A stretch of DNA of 64,000 bases. It comes from Paenibacillus polysaccharolyticus. GTDB lineage: Bacteria > Bacillota > Bacilli > Paenibacillales > Paenibacillaceae. This document shows positions 43,357 to 50,480 of the stretch, in pieces (the first letter of the stretch is position 1; every line of letters begins with the position of its first letter). The stretch lies in contig NZ_FMVM01000018.1 in NCBI RefSeq assembly GCF_900102085.1, forward strand, positions 1 through 64,000, read 5' to 3'. A program made the position numbers and the translations under genes. The notes under the pieces were generated by a model. It searched no databases, was not told where the DNA came from, and saw only the letters and a program-made list of their open reading frames with translations.

Positions 43357-43941
43357 TTGGGAAGAGCGAAAGAGTTTGATACAGAACAAGTATTGCGAAA
43401 AGCGACTTCTGTTTTTGGTGCTTATGGTTATGAAGGGACCTCTTTAACGGTATTACTTAATGAACTCGGCATTGCCCGGCAAAGCCTCTATGACACTTAC
43501 GGAACAAAACATGATTTGTTTGTCTCTGCTCTGAAATTTTACGTGCAGCAGAAAACAGAAGCATCGACACAACTGTTAGAACAAAGCGGCAGTGTACGTG
43601 AGGGTGTGCAACAATTGTTTGAAGAGGTGGTAAACGTCTTAGCCGATCCGGATCGGCGCAACGAATGTTTTATCATTAACAGCGCGATAGAACAGGCACC
43701 TCAGCAACATGAGATCGCTGCGTTTATACAGGCGAATAATCGCTGGATGGAGAACGTATTTTACACAGTACTTTTACGAGGGTGCAATACGGGAGAGTTA
43801 CAGTTACAAGAAGAAGAACTGCATCGTATCGCACGGTTTCTTAACTATTCAAGGCTTTCGTTCACATATACGGCGAAGAGTGGTGCTAGTGAGGAAGAAA
43901 TGCGGGAACTTGTGCAAACGACTTTGAAGGTTTTGGATTAA
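43357..43941 (+). CDS. TetR-family transcriptional regulator, autoregulated
   Basis: The frame is open from 43270, but the promoter, the GAGGAGGTG site and the family consensus place the start at TTG 43357: the product begins MGRAKEFDTEQVLRKATSVF. The helix-turn-helix covers residues 8-50 (GYEGTSLTVLLNELGIARQS, then LYDTYGTKHDLF). The C-terminal domain is of the TetR_C_16 type (RRNECFIINSAIEQAP). Matching operators sit at its own promoter and before the SnoaL-like/NmrA-like operon that follows. It is therefore the repressor of that operon and of itself. Confidence 0.9.
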   Translation: MGRAKEFDTEQVLRKATSVFGAYGYEGTSLTVLLNELGIARQSLYDTYGTKHDLFVSALKFYVQQKTEASTQLLEQSGSVREGVQQLFEEVVNVLADPDRRNECFIINSAIEQAPQQHEIAAFIQANNRWMENVFYTVLLRGCNTGELQLQEEELHRIARFLNYSRLSFTYTAKSGASEEEMRELVQTTLKVLD

Positions 43942-43980
43942 ACGTTTAATAAATGAACGCCTTAAGCGTTTATTTTTTTA
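43939..43980 (+). terminator. terminator of the TetR gene
   Basis: TAAACGTTTAA and TTAAGCGTTTA pair with one G-T and are followed by seven T residues, overlapping the TetR stop codon. Confidence 0.7.
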
Positions 43981-43989
43981 ACTATTCTA

Positions 43990-44001
43990 GACTGATTAGT
44001 C
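43990..44001. promoter_or_regulatory. second TetR operator, before the SnoaL-like gene
   Basis: GACTGATTAGTC differs from the site at 43299 only at its centre. It lies directly after a TATTCT -10-like box (43983-43988), where a bound repressor would block transcription of the two-gene operon. Confidence 0.7.
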
Positions 44002-44021
44002 CGAAAAGGAGAGGGTTTAAA

Positions 44022-44468
44022 ATGAAAGAACAACAACAGGCGGACAATGAGCAAAATGTGCCCAAGCAAATCATGCAACACTTCACAGGGCTTTTGCTTG
44101 AGGGGAAACTTGATGAGTGGGCAGAGCTGTTTACCACGGATGCCATTTTTGAATTTCCTTATTCACCTCCGGGTTATCCGCAGCGGCTGGAAGGGAAATC
44201 AGCCATTTTCAATCATGTGAATGCGTTGTTTAAATTTCTCAAAATTCATCAATTTAGCGAACCGACCATTTTAATCGATTCAGACCAACAAAGATTTGTA
44301 GCAGAATTCACTTGTGAAGGCGTATTTCTGAGTACAGGGAAGCCATACAATCAAACATATATTTCTGTCGTCAGCTATAATTATGACAAAATTACGCATT
44401 ACAGAGACTATTGGAATCCTCTTATCGTAATGGAATCGGAAATGGGAGGTGTTGTAGATGAGCAATGA
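44022..44468 (+). CDS. SnoaL-like (NTF2-fold) protein
   Basis: ATG 44022 follows AAAGGAGAGG; the longer open frame upstream runs through the operator and is not used. The 148-residue product fits the SnoaL-like polyketide-cyclase fold: IMQHFTGLLLEGKLDEWAEL, FTTDAIFEFPYSPPGYPQRL, then the VAEFTCEGVFLSTGKPYNQ strands and YRDYWNP at the end. Such proteins bind or isomerise small molecules and often accompany NAD(P)H oxidoreductases. It overlaps the next gene by 11 bases and is controlled by the TetR repressor. Confidence 0.85.
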   Translation: MKEQQQADNEQNVPKQIMQHFTGLLLEGKLDEWAELFTTDAIFEFPYSPPGYPQRLEGKSAIFNHVNALFKFLKIHQFSEPTILIDSDQQRFVAEFTCEGVFLSTGKPYNQTYISVVSYNYDKITHYRDYWNPLIVMESEMGGVVDEQ

Positions 44469-45312
44469 GAAACCTCTTACACTCATTACCGGAGCGAGTG
44501 GCAAGACAGGAAGTCGCGTGGCTGCACATCTACAGAAACAAGGTTATCCGGTACGTTTGGCTGGAAGAAAGCTTCCGTCGTCCACAGATTCTCGTGGGAA
44601 TCATGTCTACTTTGACTGGTATGATCCTGCGACATATGGCGCAGCACTAAAGGGTATTAATCAAATTTATCTTGTTGTGCCACAGATGGATATAAATCCA
44701 GAGAAAGTGATGGTTCCTTTCATTCAGGAAGCGATATGGAGTGGAGTGAAGCGTTTTGTGTTGCTGGGAAGTGCATCTGTCGATGAAGAAGGGCCCGTTT
44801 TTGGCAAAGTACATCAAGCCTTGAAAAAGCTTGCGCCAGAGTGGGCTGTGTTACGTCCTTCTTATTTTATGGAAAATTTCACGGAGGGTCCTCATCGACA
44901 GTCGATTGCCCAGTTTCGCAAAATATATAGTGCAACGGGTGAGGGGAGAATCGGTTTTGTAAGTGCGGACGATATAGCAGCTGTTGCCTTCCATGCCCTA
45001 ACCGATACTGTGCCTCATAATAGAGAGCACATCATAACGGGACCGGAATCGTTATCCTATGCAGAGGTGGCGCAGAAAGCCAGTGAAATAATAAATCAGC
45101 CAATCCAGCATGAATCGTTATCGGAAGAGACTTTAAGAAACCAGATGATTCAAGTAGGGATGCCTGAGAATTATGCGATAATGCTTGCAGGTTTGGACAC
45201 TCATATTAGAGAGGAAGGAAGAGAAGATCAGGTAACGGATACTGTTCTTCGCATAACGGGTAATCAACCACGATCCATCGAGCGCTTGTTTTCAAAACAG
45301 ATGATGGAGTAG
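44458..45312 (+). CDS. NmrA-like NAD(P)-binding oxidoreductase
   Basis: The 284-residue protein has a Rossmann fold of the extended/atypical SDR type: TLITGASGKTGSRVAAHL with GxxGxxG near residues 11-17, GINQIYLVVPQMD, and FVLLGSASVDE. The PSYFMENF segment near residue 140 is the pattern seen in NmrA/azoreductase-like members. It probably binds NADPH and acts as a quinone or enone reductase or a redox sensor. GGGAGGTG lies 7 bases before the ATG, inside the SnoaL-like gene. It is the last gene of the TetR-controlled operon. Confidence 0.85.
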   Translation: MSNEKPLTLITGASGKTGSRVAAHLQKQGYPVRLAGRKLPSSTDSRGNHVYFDWYDPATYGAALKGINQIYLVVPQMDINPEKVMVPFIQEAIWSGVKRFVLLGSASVDEEGPVFGKVHQALKKLAPEWAVLRPSYFMENFTEGPHRQSIAQFRKIYSATGEGRIGFVSADDIAAVAFHALTDTVPHNREHIITGPESLSYAEVAQKASEIINQPIQHESLSEETLRNQMIQVGMPENYAIMLAGLDTHIREEGREDQVTDTVLRITGNQPRSIERLFSKQMME

Positions 45313-45598
45313 CATGGATGAGAAAATCGATGAGTAATCTTCGTGGGGATATTAGATGCATACATGATCTATCATTACAATGGATAAGCACATCAGTGAA
45401 GCACACAAGGTAGTTTACAAGGTAAATATACAGGATACGTCGAATTCGTATATGTATAGACGAAACTTTGAAAAATATGTTCTTGCAAAAGTGGAAGTAG
45501 AACTTGCAACTGTTATATCTCCGCACATAGGAGTACTGGATATATGGGGGTTGCAAGATTCGCTTTTGCAAGGAATGGCAGAAAGGATGGGAATGAAG

Positions 45599-46207
45599 AT
45601 GTCCGTCAACTTTACAAACCTTGAACGAGGAAGCTGGACAACAGAGCCTGTTCATACCCAACATGATGGAGAGAGGTTGATTGTACAGGCTCAGGAGGGT
45701 AGCGATTTCTGGGAAGAGACGTTCTATGGTTTCTGTCACCGAAATGGTCATGCCTTGCTTGCGCCGTGGGATGGGGAACAAGCTGTTGAAGTTTCGTTTG
45801 ATCTAAGTTCTTTTACAGAATTATATGATCAGGCGGGATTAATGCTGTGGCATGGAGAACATCAGTGGATTAAAGCCGGGGTTGAAGTCAATGATGGTGT
45901 CGTGCATGTCGGCGCTGTTGTCACAGATCAATTTTCAGATTGGTCACTCTCACCTGTACCGGAGTGGGGGGGACGAATCGTTACCATTCGTGCATCGTAT
46001 CACCAGGAATCCGTTGTCATTCGTGCGCGTACAGATGAGCATCCTTGGCGTACGATTCGAGTGGCGAGATTTGCTTATCCAACCAATAAGCAGGCAGGAC
46101 CGTTCCTTTGCTCGCCTAAACGGGCAGGCTTTGAGGTTGCTTTTACAAGATGGACCTATACTCCACCAGATGCAGACTTGCATACCGATCCACCAATTAG
46201 CGGGTAA
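45599..46207 (+). CDS. DUF1349-family protein
   Basis: The family domain begins at MSVNFTNLERGSWTTEP, so ATG 45599 (AAAGGATGGG 7 bases upstream) is taken as the start, giving 202 residues. The open frame reaches back to 45380, but that part looks unlike the family. The body is a concanavalin-like beta-sandwich (ALLAPWDGEQAVEVSFDLSS; AGLMLWHGEHQWIKAGVEVN; WRTIRVARFAYPTNKQAGPF). Members are thought to bind or cleave carbohydrate, but no activity is established. No signal peptide. Confidence 0.8.
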   Translation: MSVNFTNLERGSWTTEPVHTQHDGERLIVQAQEGSDFWEETFYGFCHRNGHALLAPWDGEQAVEVSFDLSSFTELYDQAGLMLWHGEHQWIKAGVEVNDGVVHVGAVVTDQFSDWSLSPVPEWGGRIVTIRASYHQESVVIRARTDEHPWRTIRVARFAYPTNKQAGPFLCSPKRAGFEVAFTRWTYTPPDADLHTDPPISG

Positions 46208-46282
46208 ACGCAGAGAATAGATTCTGTAAGGGAATCAGTGAATCAAAATGTATAGAAGATGTATGAGGGTTCGTTTTATCGG

Positions 46283-46441
46283 ATGGATGATGGAGGGCAT
46301 TTAACTCATATGCGAATTCAGAAGGCCATGACTCATTACCGATTCAAATCCGACGGAGAACAACGCCTGAAAGGCGTGTACCCTATCCAAAATGTAAACA
46401 GCTACCACAGCCAATTGAAGAAATGGAAGGATTGCTTCGAT
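46283..46441 (+). pseudogene. fragment of an IS1595-type (ISXO2-like) transposase
   Basis: In one frame the translation reads MTHYRFKSDGEQRLKGVYP and then IQNVNSYHSQLKKWKDCF. The second part is the typical C-terminal VNSYHSRLKxW block of IS1595-family DDE transposases. The frame breaks soon after, where the family normally continues with the FNGVATKYLDNYL region, and no N-terminal part is present. It is a decayed insertion-sequence remnant. The rest of the 354-base gap shows no gene. Confidence 0.6.
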
Positions 46442-46561
46442 TGTAAGAATAAAAAAACTTCGGTTTTCTGCTTCTTCTTGTTAAGCTAGAGGGCAGTTAT
46501 GCGTAACTTTCAGGGAATGTAAACATCTAAATAACGTAAGAAACGAGGAGGCAGACAATTT

Positions 46562-47476
46562 ATGGGGGAAACGAATGTATGGGATGCGGAGTGGGAGGTT
46601 AATGAAGAGCAGGCGCAGACGCTGATCGGCAGACAATTCCCTCAGCTGTCATCAAAGCAAGTGAAGCGATTGGGATGGGGCTGGGACAATACGGTTTTTC
46701 TCATCGGTGACGAGTATGTGTTCCGGTTTCCAAGAAGGACGTTTGCAGTTGGTCCAATTCGTATGGAAGGGAAGCTGCTACCGAAGCTGGATGCATATTT
46801 GACCATCCCTTATCCGAAACCGTTATTCTATGGCGAAGCAAGTGACGAATACCCGGCACCATTTCTCGGTTATGCCCACGTGCCAGGAGATTTCCCAATT
46901 GGTTTGGCGGAAGAACGCCGGGCTTTATCGGCAGAGACGCTGGCGAAATTTTTGCGGAGATTACATGAGTTTCCGGTGCAGGCGGCGCTGGAGTGCGGAG
47001 TTCAGCAAGATCATCGAAACTTGACGGACATCGCATCGCGCAAAGTGAAAATGGAGGGTTTTCTATCGAAGGTAGTCGAACACTTGTCGCCGGAAGAGTT
47101 CGGTGCAATCGAAGCATATATTGGCAGTCTGCCACAGGACCGTGTGGAGGCCGTGAATAAAGTGCTACATGGAGATCTTCATTTCAAAAATATGCTTGTG
47201 AATGAGAGCGGGATCGTTTCCGGCATCATTGATTGGGGGGATCTGAGTGTAGGTCATCCGGCTTGCGATTTGAGCATTGCTTATAGCTTTTTACCACCAT
47301 ACGCTCGCGGCGTGTTTTTTGAAACTTACGGAGGAGCGGACGAGGAAACGAAGTTGCTGGCGCGTCTAATCGCTGTATACATACCTATACTGATCTTAAT
47401 GCAAGCGATCGATGACGGGAATGAAACGATTGCGGCAGAAGCGAAATCCAACATCATGCGGGCACTGTCGGATTAG
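46562..47476 (+). CDS. aminoglycoside phosphotransferase (APH)-family kinase
   Basis: The 304-residue protein has the APH fold: nucleotide-binding N-lobe with VKRLGWGWDNTVFLIGDEYV and FRFPRR, the catalytic loop LHGDLHFKNMLV near residue 205, and the metal-binding IIDWGDLSVGHPACDL. It resembles macrolide 2'-phosphotransferase-like and related antibiotic or small-molecule kinases common in Bacillota. Resistance cannot be inferred from sequence alone. GAGGAGG-like AACGAGGAGGC precedes the ATG. Single gene with a terminator downstream. Confidence 0.85.
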   Translation: MGETNVWDAEWEVNEEQAQTLIGRQFPQLSSKQVKRLGWGWDNTVFLIGDEYVFRFPRRTFAVGPIRMEGKLLPKLDAYLTIPYPKPLFYGEASDEYPAPFLGYAHVPGDFPIGLAEERRALSAETLAKFLRRLHEFPVQAALECGVQQDHRNLTDIASRKVKMEGFLSKVVEHLSPEEFGAIEAYIGSLPQDRVEAVNKVLHGDLHFKNMLVNESGIVSGIIDWGDLSVGHPACDLSIAYSFLPPYARGVFFETYGGADEETKLLARLIAVYIPILILMQAIDDGNETIAAEAKSNIMRALSD

Positions 47477-47505
47477 GTTCATTATTTCGTTCCGGCTAAG
47501 AGGCT

Positions 47506-47619
47506 ATGGCTATCAACACCATTTTGGCGTTTATAGTCGCGATAAGGTACGATCCGCCTCCTCAGACGCCGCTTTACATCTACGAACACGGAATTCAACA
47601 GAGTAAGTCGTTACGCTAA
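47506..47619 (+). other. short open frame of doubtful coding status
   Basis: An ATG at 47506 after AAGAGG opens 37 codons: MAINTILAFIVAIRYDPPPQ and a further TPLYIYEHGIQQSKSLR. An overlapping frame is also open. There is no independent support, so it is listed only to account for the gap 47477-47867, which otherwise holds a terminator. Confidence 0.15.
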
Positions 47620-47636
47620 CGGGACACGATTGTAAT

Positions 47637-47668
47637 AAACCGCCTTTTCAACAAAGGCGGTTTTCTTA
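47637..47668 (+). terminator. terminator after the phosphotransferase gene
   Basis: AAACCGCCTTT and AAAGGCGGTTT form a perfect stem with a TCAAC loop, followed by TCTT. Confidence 0.85.
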
Positions 47669-47867
47669 TGGTCAAATATCAACATTAGAATTTAACATAG
47701 CTTTAATGTTTAATCGCGTTACATTCAATGAATGCTTCATGAGCCTGCTAGCGAAAAATTGTATTCTGGCAGAAAATGCTCAAGTACGTTCATAGGATGG
47801 CTCGATGAGCGATTAGAGGTAGCACTATATTACATTTTAGAATAAATTTGCCTCTGCACTGGTCTGG

Positions 47868-48323
47868 TTACTTCTGTTCTGGTTCTTGAGTGAGCTCGTC
47901 GTCTTGTTCTTCCTTGTCCTGCATTTCGCGCATACGTTCTTCGTAATCGTCCAGGAACCATAGCGGGTCCATATTATCTTCTTCGCCGTTATAGTTAATG
48001 AGGATTTCTTCGCCAGCCTTAATGTCCTTATAAGCATAGAAATCAAAGGTGTGATTTTCGAAGTTGATATCATACGTGGCATTAGGCTCGTAGGAATGAT
48101 TAATCAGACTGCCGTATCCTAACAGGATCGCGGTATGATTAGCACCGTATTCGAAGACGTAATCCTCCAGAATTGTTTTCTCAATATGCTCGTGATCTTC
48201 ATTTGGATAAGGCACCACGGGGGCCTGATGGATCAGTTGACCTTTTGCAATATCCACTGTAGCAAATACCCCGCGATTAAATTCTCCGCCGTCACCCAGC
48301 TTGGACTGTTTTACTTCAATCAT
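47868..48323 (-). CDS. SET-domain protein
   Basis: ATG 48323 with AGGTG upstream gives 151 residues; a GTG three codons earlier is possible. The whole protein is a compact SET domain: GVFATVDIAKGQLIHQAPVV at the start, LINHSYEPNATYD (the NHS-x-x-PN motif) near residue 80 and IKAGEEILINYNG near residue 105, with the GEE-x-x-x-x-Y motif. The tail is strongly acidic. SET proteins methylate lysines on proteins using S-adenosylmethionine. In bacteria the targets are mostly unknown. The pre- and post-SET cysteine clusters are absent. Confidence 0.85.
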   Translation of the reverse strand: MIEVKQSKLGDGGEFNRGVFATVDIAKGQLIHQAPVVPYPNEDHEHIEKTILEDYVFEYGANHTAILLGYGSLINHSYEPNATYDINFENHTFDFYAYKDIKAGEEILINYNGEEDNMDPLWFLDDYEERMREMQDKEEQDDELTQEPEQK

Positions 48324-48516
48324 GACATTCACCTGATGCTCTCGCTGAGAGCTCCGTTCTATATAATGGTTGTAATTCGTTTAAGGCAAAATTTTACCGC
48401 ATACGCCGGGATAAGGCAAATCGAACATCACATTTTTTAAATAGGGCGTTGAGTTGTGCGGCAGATAACGCTTATAATATACAAAGAATTAAGTCTATAT
48501 AGAAAAGGTGTCATGA

Positions 48517-50073
48517 ATGAGCATATTAAATGTAGAAAAATTAAGTCACGGTTTTGGTGACCGTGCTATCTTTAACAACGTTTCATTCCGCTTGCTTAAG
48601 GGCGAGCACATTGGTCTGATCGGGGCGAATGGAGAAGGTAAATCGACCTTCATGAATATTATTACAGGTAAGCTACAGCCAGACGAAGGTAAAGTGGAAT
48701 GGTCCAAACGTATGCGTGTAGGTTATCTCGACCAGCATGCGGTACTCAGCAAAGGACAATCGATTCGCGATGTGCTGCGCAGCGCATTCCAATACCTGTT
48801 TGACATGGAACAGGAAATGAATGACATGTACGGCAAGATGGGCGACGTTACGCCAGAGGAACTGGAGCAATTGCTTGAGGATGTAGGTACAATTCAGGAT
48901 ACACTGACAAATCAGGACTTTTACATGATCGATGCCAAAGTCGACGAAACCGCGCGTGGTCTGGGCTTGACCGACATTGGTCTGGACAAGGACGTTAATG
49001 ACCTGAGCGGTGGACAACGGACCAAAGTATTGCTCGCCAAACTGTTGCTGGAAAAACCGGATATTCTGCTCCTCGACGAGCCGACAAACTATCTGGACGA
49101 ACAACATATTGAATGGCTGAAACGTTATCTGCAGGAATATGAGAATGCATTTATTCTCATCTCGCATGATATTCCGTTCCTGAACAGCGTAATCAACCTC
49201 ATTTACCACATGGAAAATCAAGACCTGACCCGTTATGTGGGCGATTACAACCACTTCCAGGAAGTCTACGAGATGAAGAAACAACAGCTGGAGTCGGCGT
49301 ACAAGCGTCAGCAGCAAGAGATTGCAGACCTGAAAGACTTCGTAGCACGTAACAAAGCCAGCGTTGCCACTCGGAATATGGCAATGTCCAGACAGAAGAA
49401 ACTCGACAAAATGGATGTCATCGAGATGGCCAAGGAGAAACCGAAGCCACAGTTCAACTTCCGTGATGCGAGAACGTCAGGCAAGCTTATTTTTGAAACG
49501 AAAGGCCTGGTTATTGGTTATAACGAACCGTTGTCCAGACCGCTTGATTTGCGTATGGAGCGCGGCCAGAAAATTGCTCTTGTTGGTGCGAACGGTATCG
49601 GTAAAACTACCCTGATGCGTAGCATTTTGGGTGAAATTCAGCCTTTGGAAGGCAATGTCCAGCGCGGAGAACATCTGGAGATTGGATACTTCCAGCAAGA
49701 GATGAAGGATGCCAACTACAATACGTGTATTGAAGAGATCTGGCAGGAGTTCCCTTCCTATACCCAGTTTGAAGTTCGTGCCGCACTTGCCAAATGCGGA
49801 CTGACAACGAAACATATCGAGAGTAAGGTCGCAGTTCTCAGTGGTGGAGAGAAAGCGAAAGTGCGTCTTTGCAAGCTGATCAACAATGAGACCAACCTGC
49901 TTGTGCTTGACGAGCCGACGAACCACTTGGACGTGGATGCGAAGGATGAGTTAAAACGTGCGCTTCAAGCGTACAAAGGCAGCATTTTGCTGATTTCACA
50001 CGAACCTGAATTTTACCGTGACGTCGTAACAGACACATGGAACTGTGAATCCTGGACGACCAAAGTATTCTAA
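48517..50073 (+). CDS. ABC-F family ATPase (YkpA/YbiT-like)
   Basis: The 518-residue protein has two ABC domains joined by a charged linker and no membrane segment. Domain 1: GLIGANGEGKSTFMN, LSGGQRTKVLLAKLLL and LLLDEPTNYLD. Linker: about residues 245-320 (YEMKKQQLESAYKRQQQEI and nearby). Domain 2: ALVGANGIGKTTLMRS, LSGGEKAKVRLCKLI and LVLDEPTNHLD. ABC-F proteins bind the ribosomal E site and relieve stalling. The YkpA/YbiT branch is a housekeeping group rather than a clear antibiotic-protection one. It is preceded by AAAGGTG at good spacing. Confidence 0.92.
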   Translation: MSILNVEKLSHGFGDRAIFNNVSFRLLKGEHIGLIGANGEGKSTFMNIITGKLQPDEGKVEWSKRMRVGYLDQHAVLSKGQSIRDVLRSAFQYLFDMEQEMNDMYGKMGDVTPEELEQLLEDVGTIQDTLTNQDFYMIDAKVDETARGLGLTDIGLDKDVNDLSGGQRTKVLLAKLLLEKPDILLLDEPTNYLDEQHIEWLKRYLQEYENAFILISHDIPFLNSVINLIYHMENQDLTRYVGDYNHFQEVYEMKKQQLESAYKRQQQEIADLKDFVARNKASVATRNMAMSRQKKLDKMDVIEMAKEKPKPQFNFRDARTSGKLIFETKGLVIGYNEPLSRPLDLRMERGQKIALVGANGIGKTTLMRSILGEIQPLEGNVQRGEHLEIGYFQQEMKDANYNTCIEEIWQEFPSYTQFEVRAALAKCGLTTKHIESKVAVLSGGEKAKVRLCKLINNETNLLVLDEPTNHLDVDAKDELKRALQAYKGSILLISHEPEFYRDVVTDTWNCESWTTKVF

Positions 50074-50077
50074 AAGG

Positions 50078-50120
50078 CGCGTATTTCACTTGCATAGAGC
50101 ATGTGGAATACGCGTTTTTT
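50078..50120 (+). terminator. terminator of the ABC-F gene
   Basis: CGCGTATTTCAC and GTGGAATACGCG pair with one mismatch around a 13-base loop, followed by six T residues. Confidence 0.85.
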
Positions 50121-50159
50121 GTCATATTACACGGAGAATGAAATAGGACAAAAGAATGG

Positions 50160-50188
50160 TTGACAGGCTTAAAAGCAAACGATATTCT
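50160..50188 (+). promoter_or_regulatory. sigma-A promoter upstream of the GH43 gene
   Basis: TTGACA (50160-50165) and TATTCT (50183-50188) are exactly 17 bases apart. A transcript starting near 50195 would have a leader of about 285 bases before the GH43 gene. Confidence 0.75.
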
Positions 50189-50265
50189 AATTCTAGAAAG
50201 CGGTTACATTTTGTATTTAAGAAACCTGTTTTACGACATGGGCAAAAAAGAAACGGTTCTCGGTT

Positions 50266-50314
50266 CTCCGTAACGTGCATGATTGCACCTGCCTGAGTAA
50301 ACGGGGCTTTTTTT
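50266..50314 (+). terminator. intrinsic terminator within the GH43 leader
   Basis: CTCCGT (50266-50271) pairs with ACGGGG (50301-50306) around an inner GTGCA-TGAT-TGCAC hairpin, followed by CTTTTTTT. It overlaps the end of an 11-codon frame starting at ATG 50238 (MGKKETVLGSP). It would stop most transcripts from the 50160 promoter unless read through, so it is a candidate attenuator. Confidence 0.55.
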
Positions 50315-50323
50315 GCTCTTGAA

Positions 50324-50337
50324 TGAAACCGGTTTCA
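50324..50337. promoter_or_regulatory. cre-like / LacI-type operator before the GH43 gene
   Basis: TGAAACCGGTTTCA is a perfect 14-bp palindrome matching the loose cre pattern bound by CcpA. It lies about 130 bases inside the predicted leader, where it would act as a roadblock. A dedicated LacI-family repressor is equally possible. Confidence 0.55.
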
Positions 50338-50410
50338 TTGAATGGGGAGGTGTGATCAGCGGAAGAAGCATGGTCTGAGGCCCAATGGACTGATTCATGT
50401 GTACTAGGGC

Positions 50411-50422
50411 GTGTTTAAACAC
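50411..50422. promoter_or_regulatory. 12-bp palindrome close to the GH43 gene
   Basis: GTGTTTAAACAC is a perfect palindrome 59 bases before the GH43 start, possibly a second operator. No further support. Confidence 0.3.
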
Positions 50423-50480
50423 TACGCTGAATATGTAAGGAACCTGCTTATATTTTCAGGCGCAAAGGAGCGAATCGAGA

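Noticed and set aside
45380..45598. 73-codon N-terminal extension of the DUF1349 gene
   Set aside because: The family domain begins at the ATG at 45599, which has its own ribosome site; the extension is unlike the family.
48673..49317. 214-codon open frame antisense to the ABC-F gene
   Set aside because: It is a complement of a highly biased coding sequence, with no start signal and no recognisable protein pattern.
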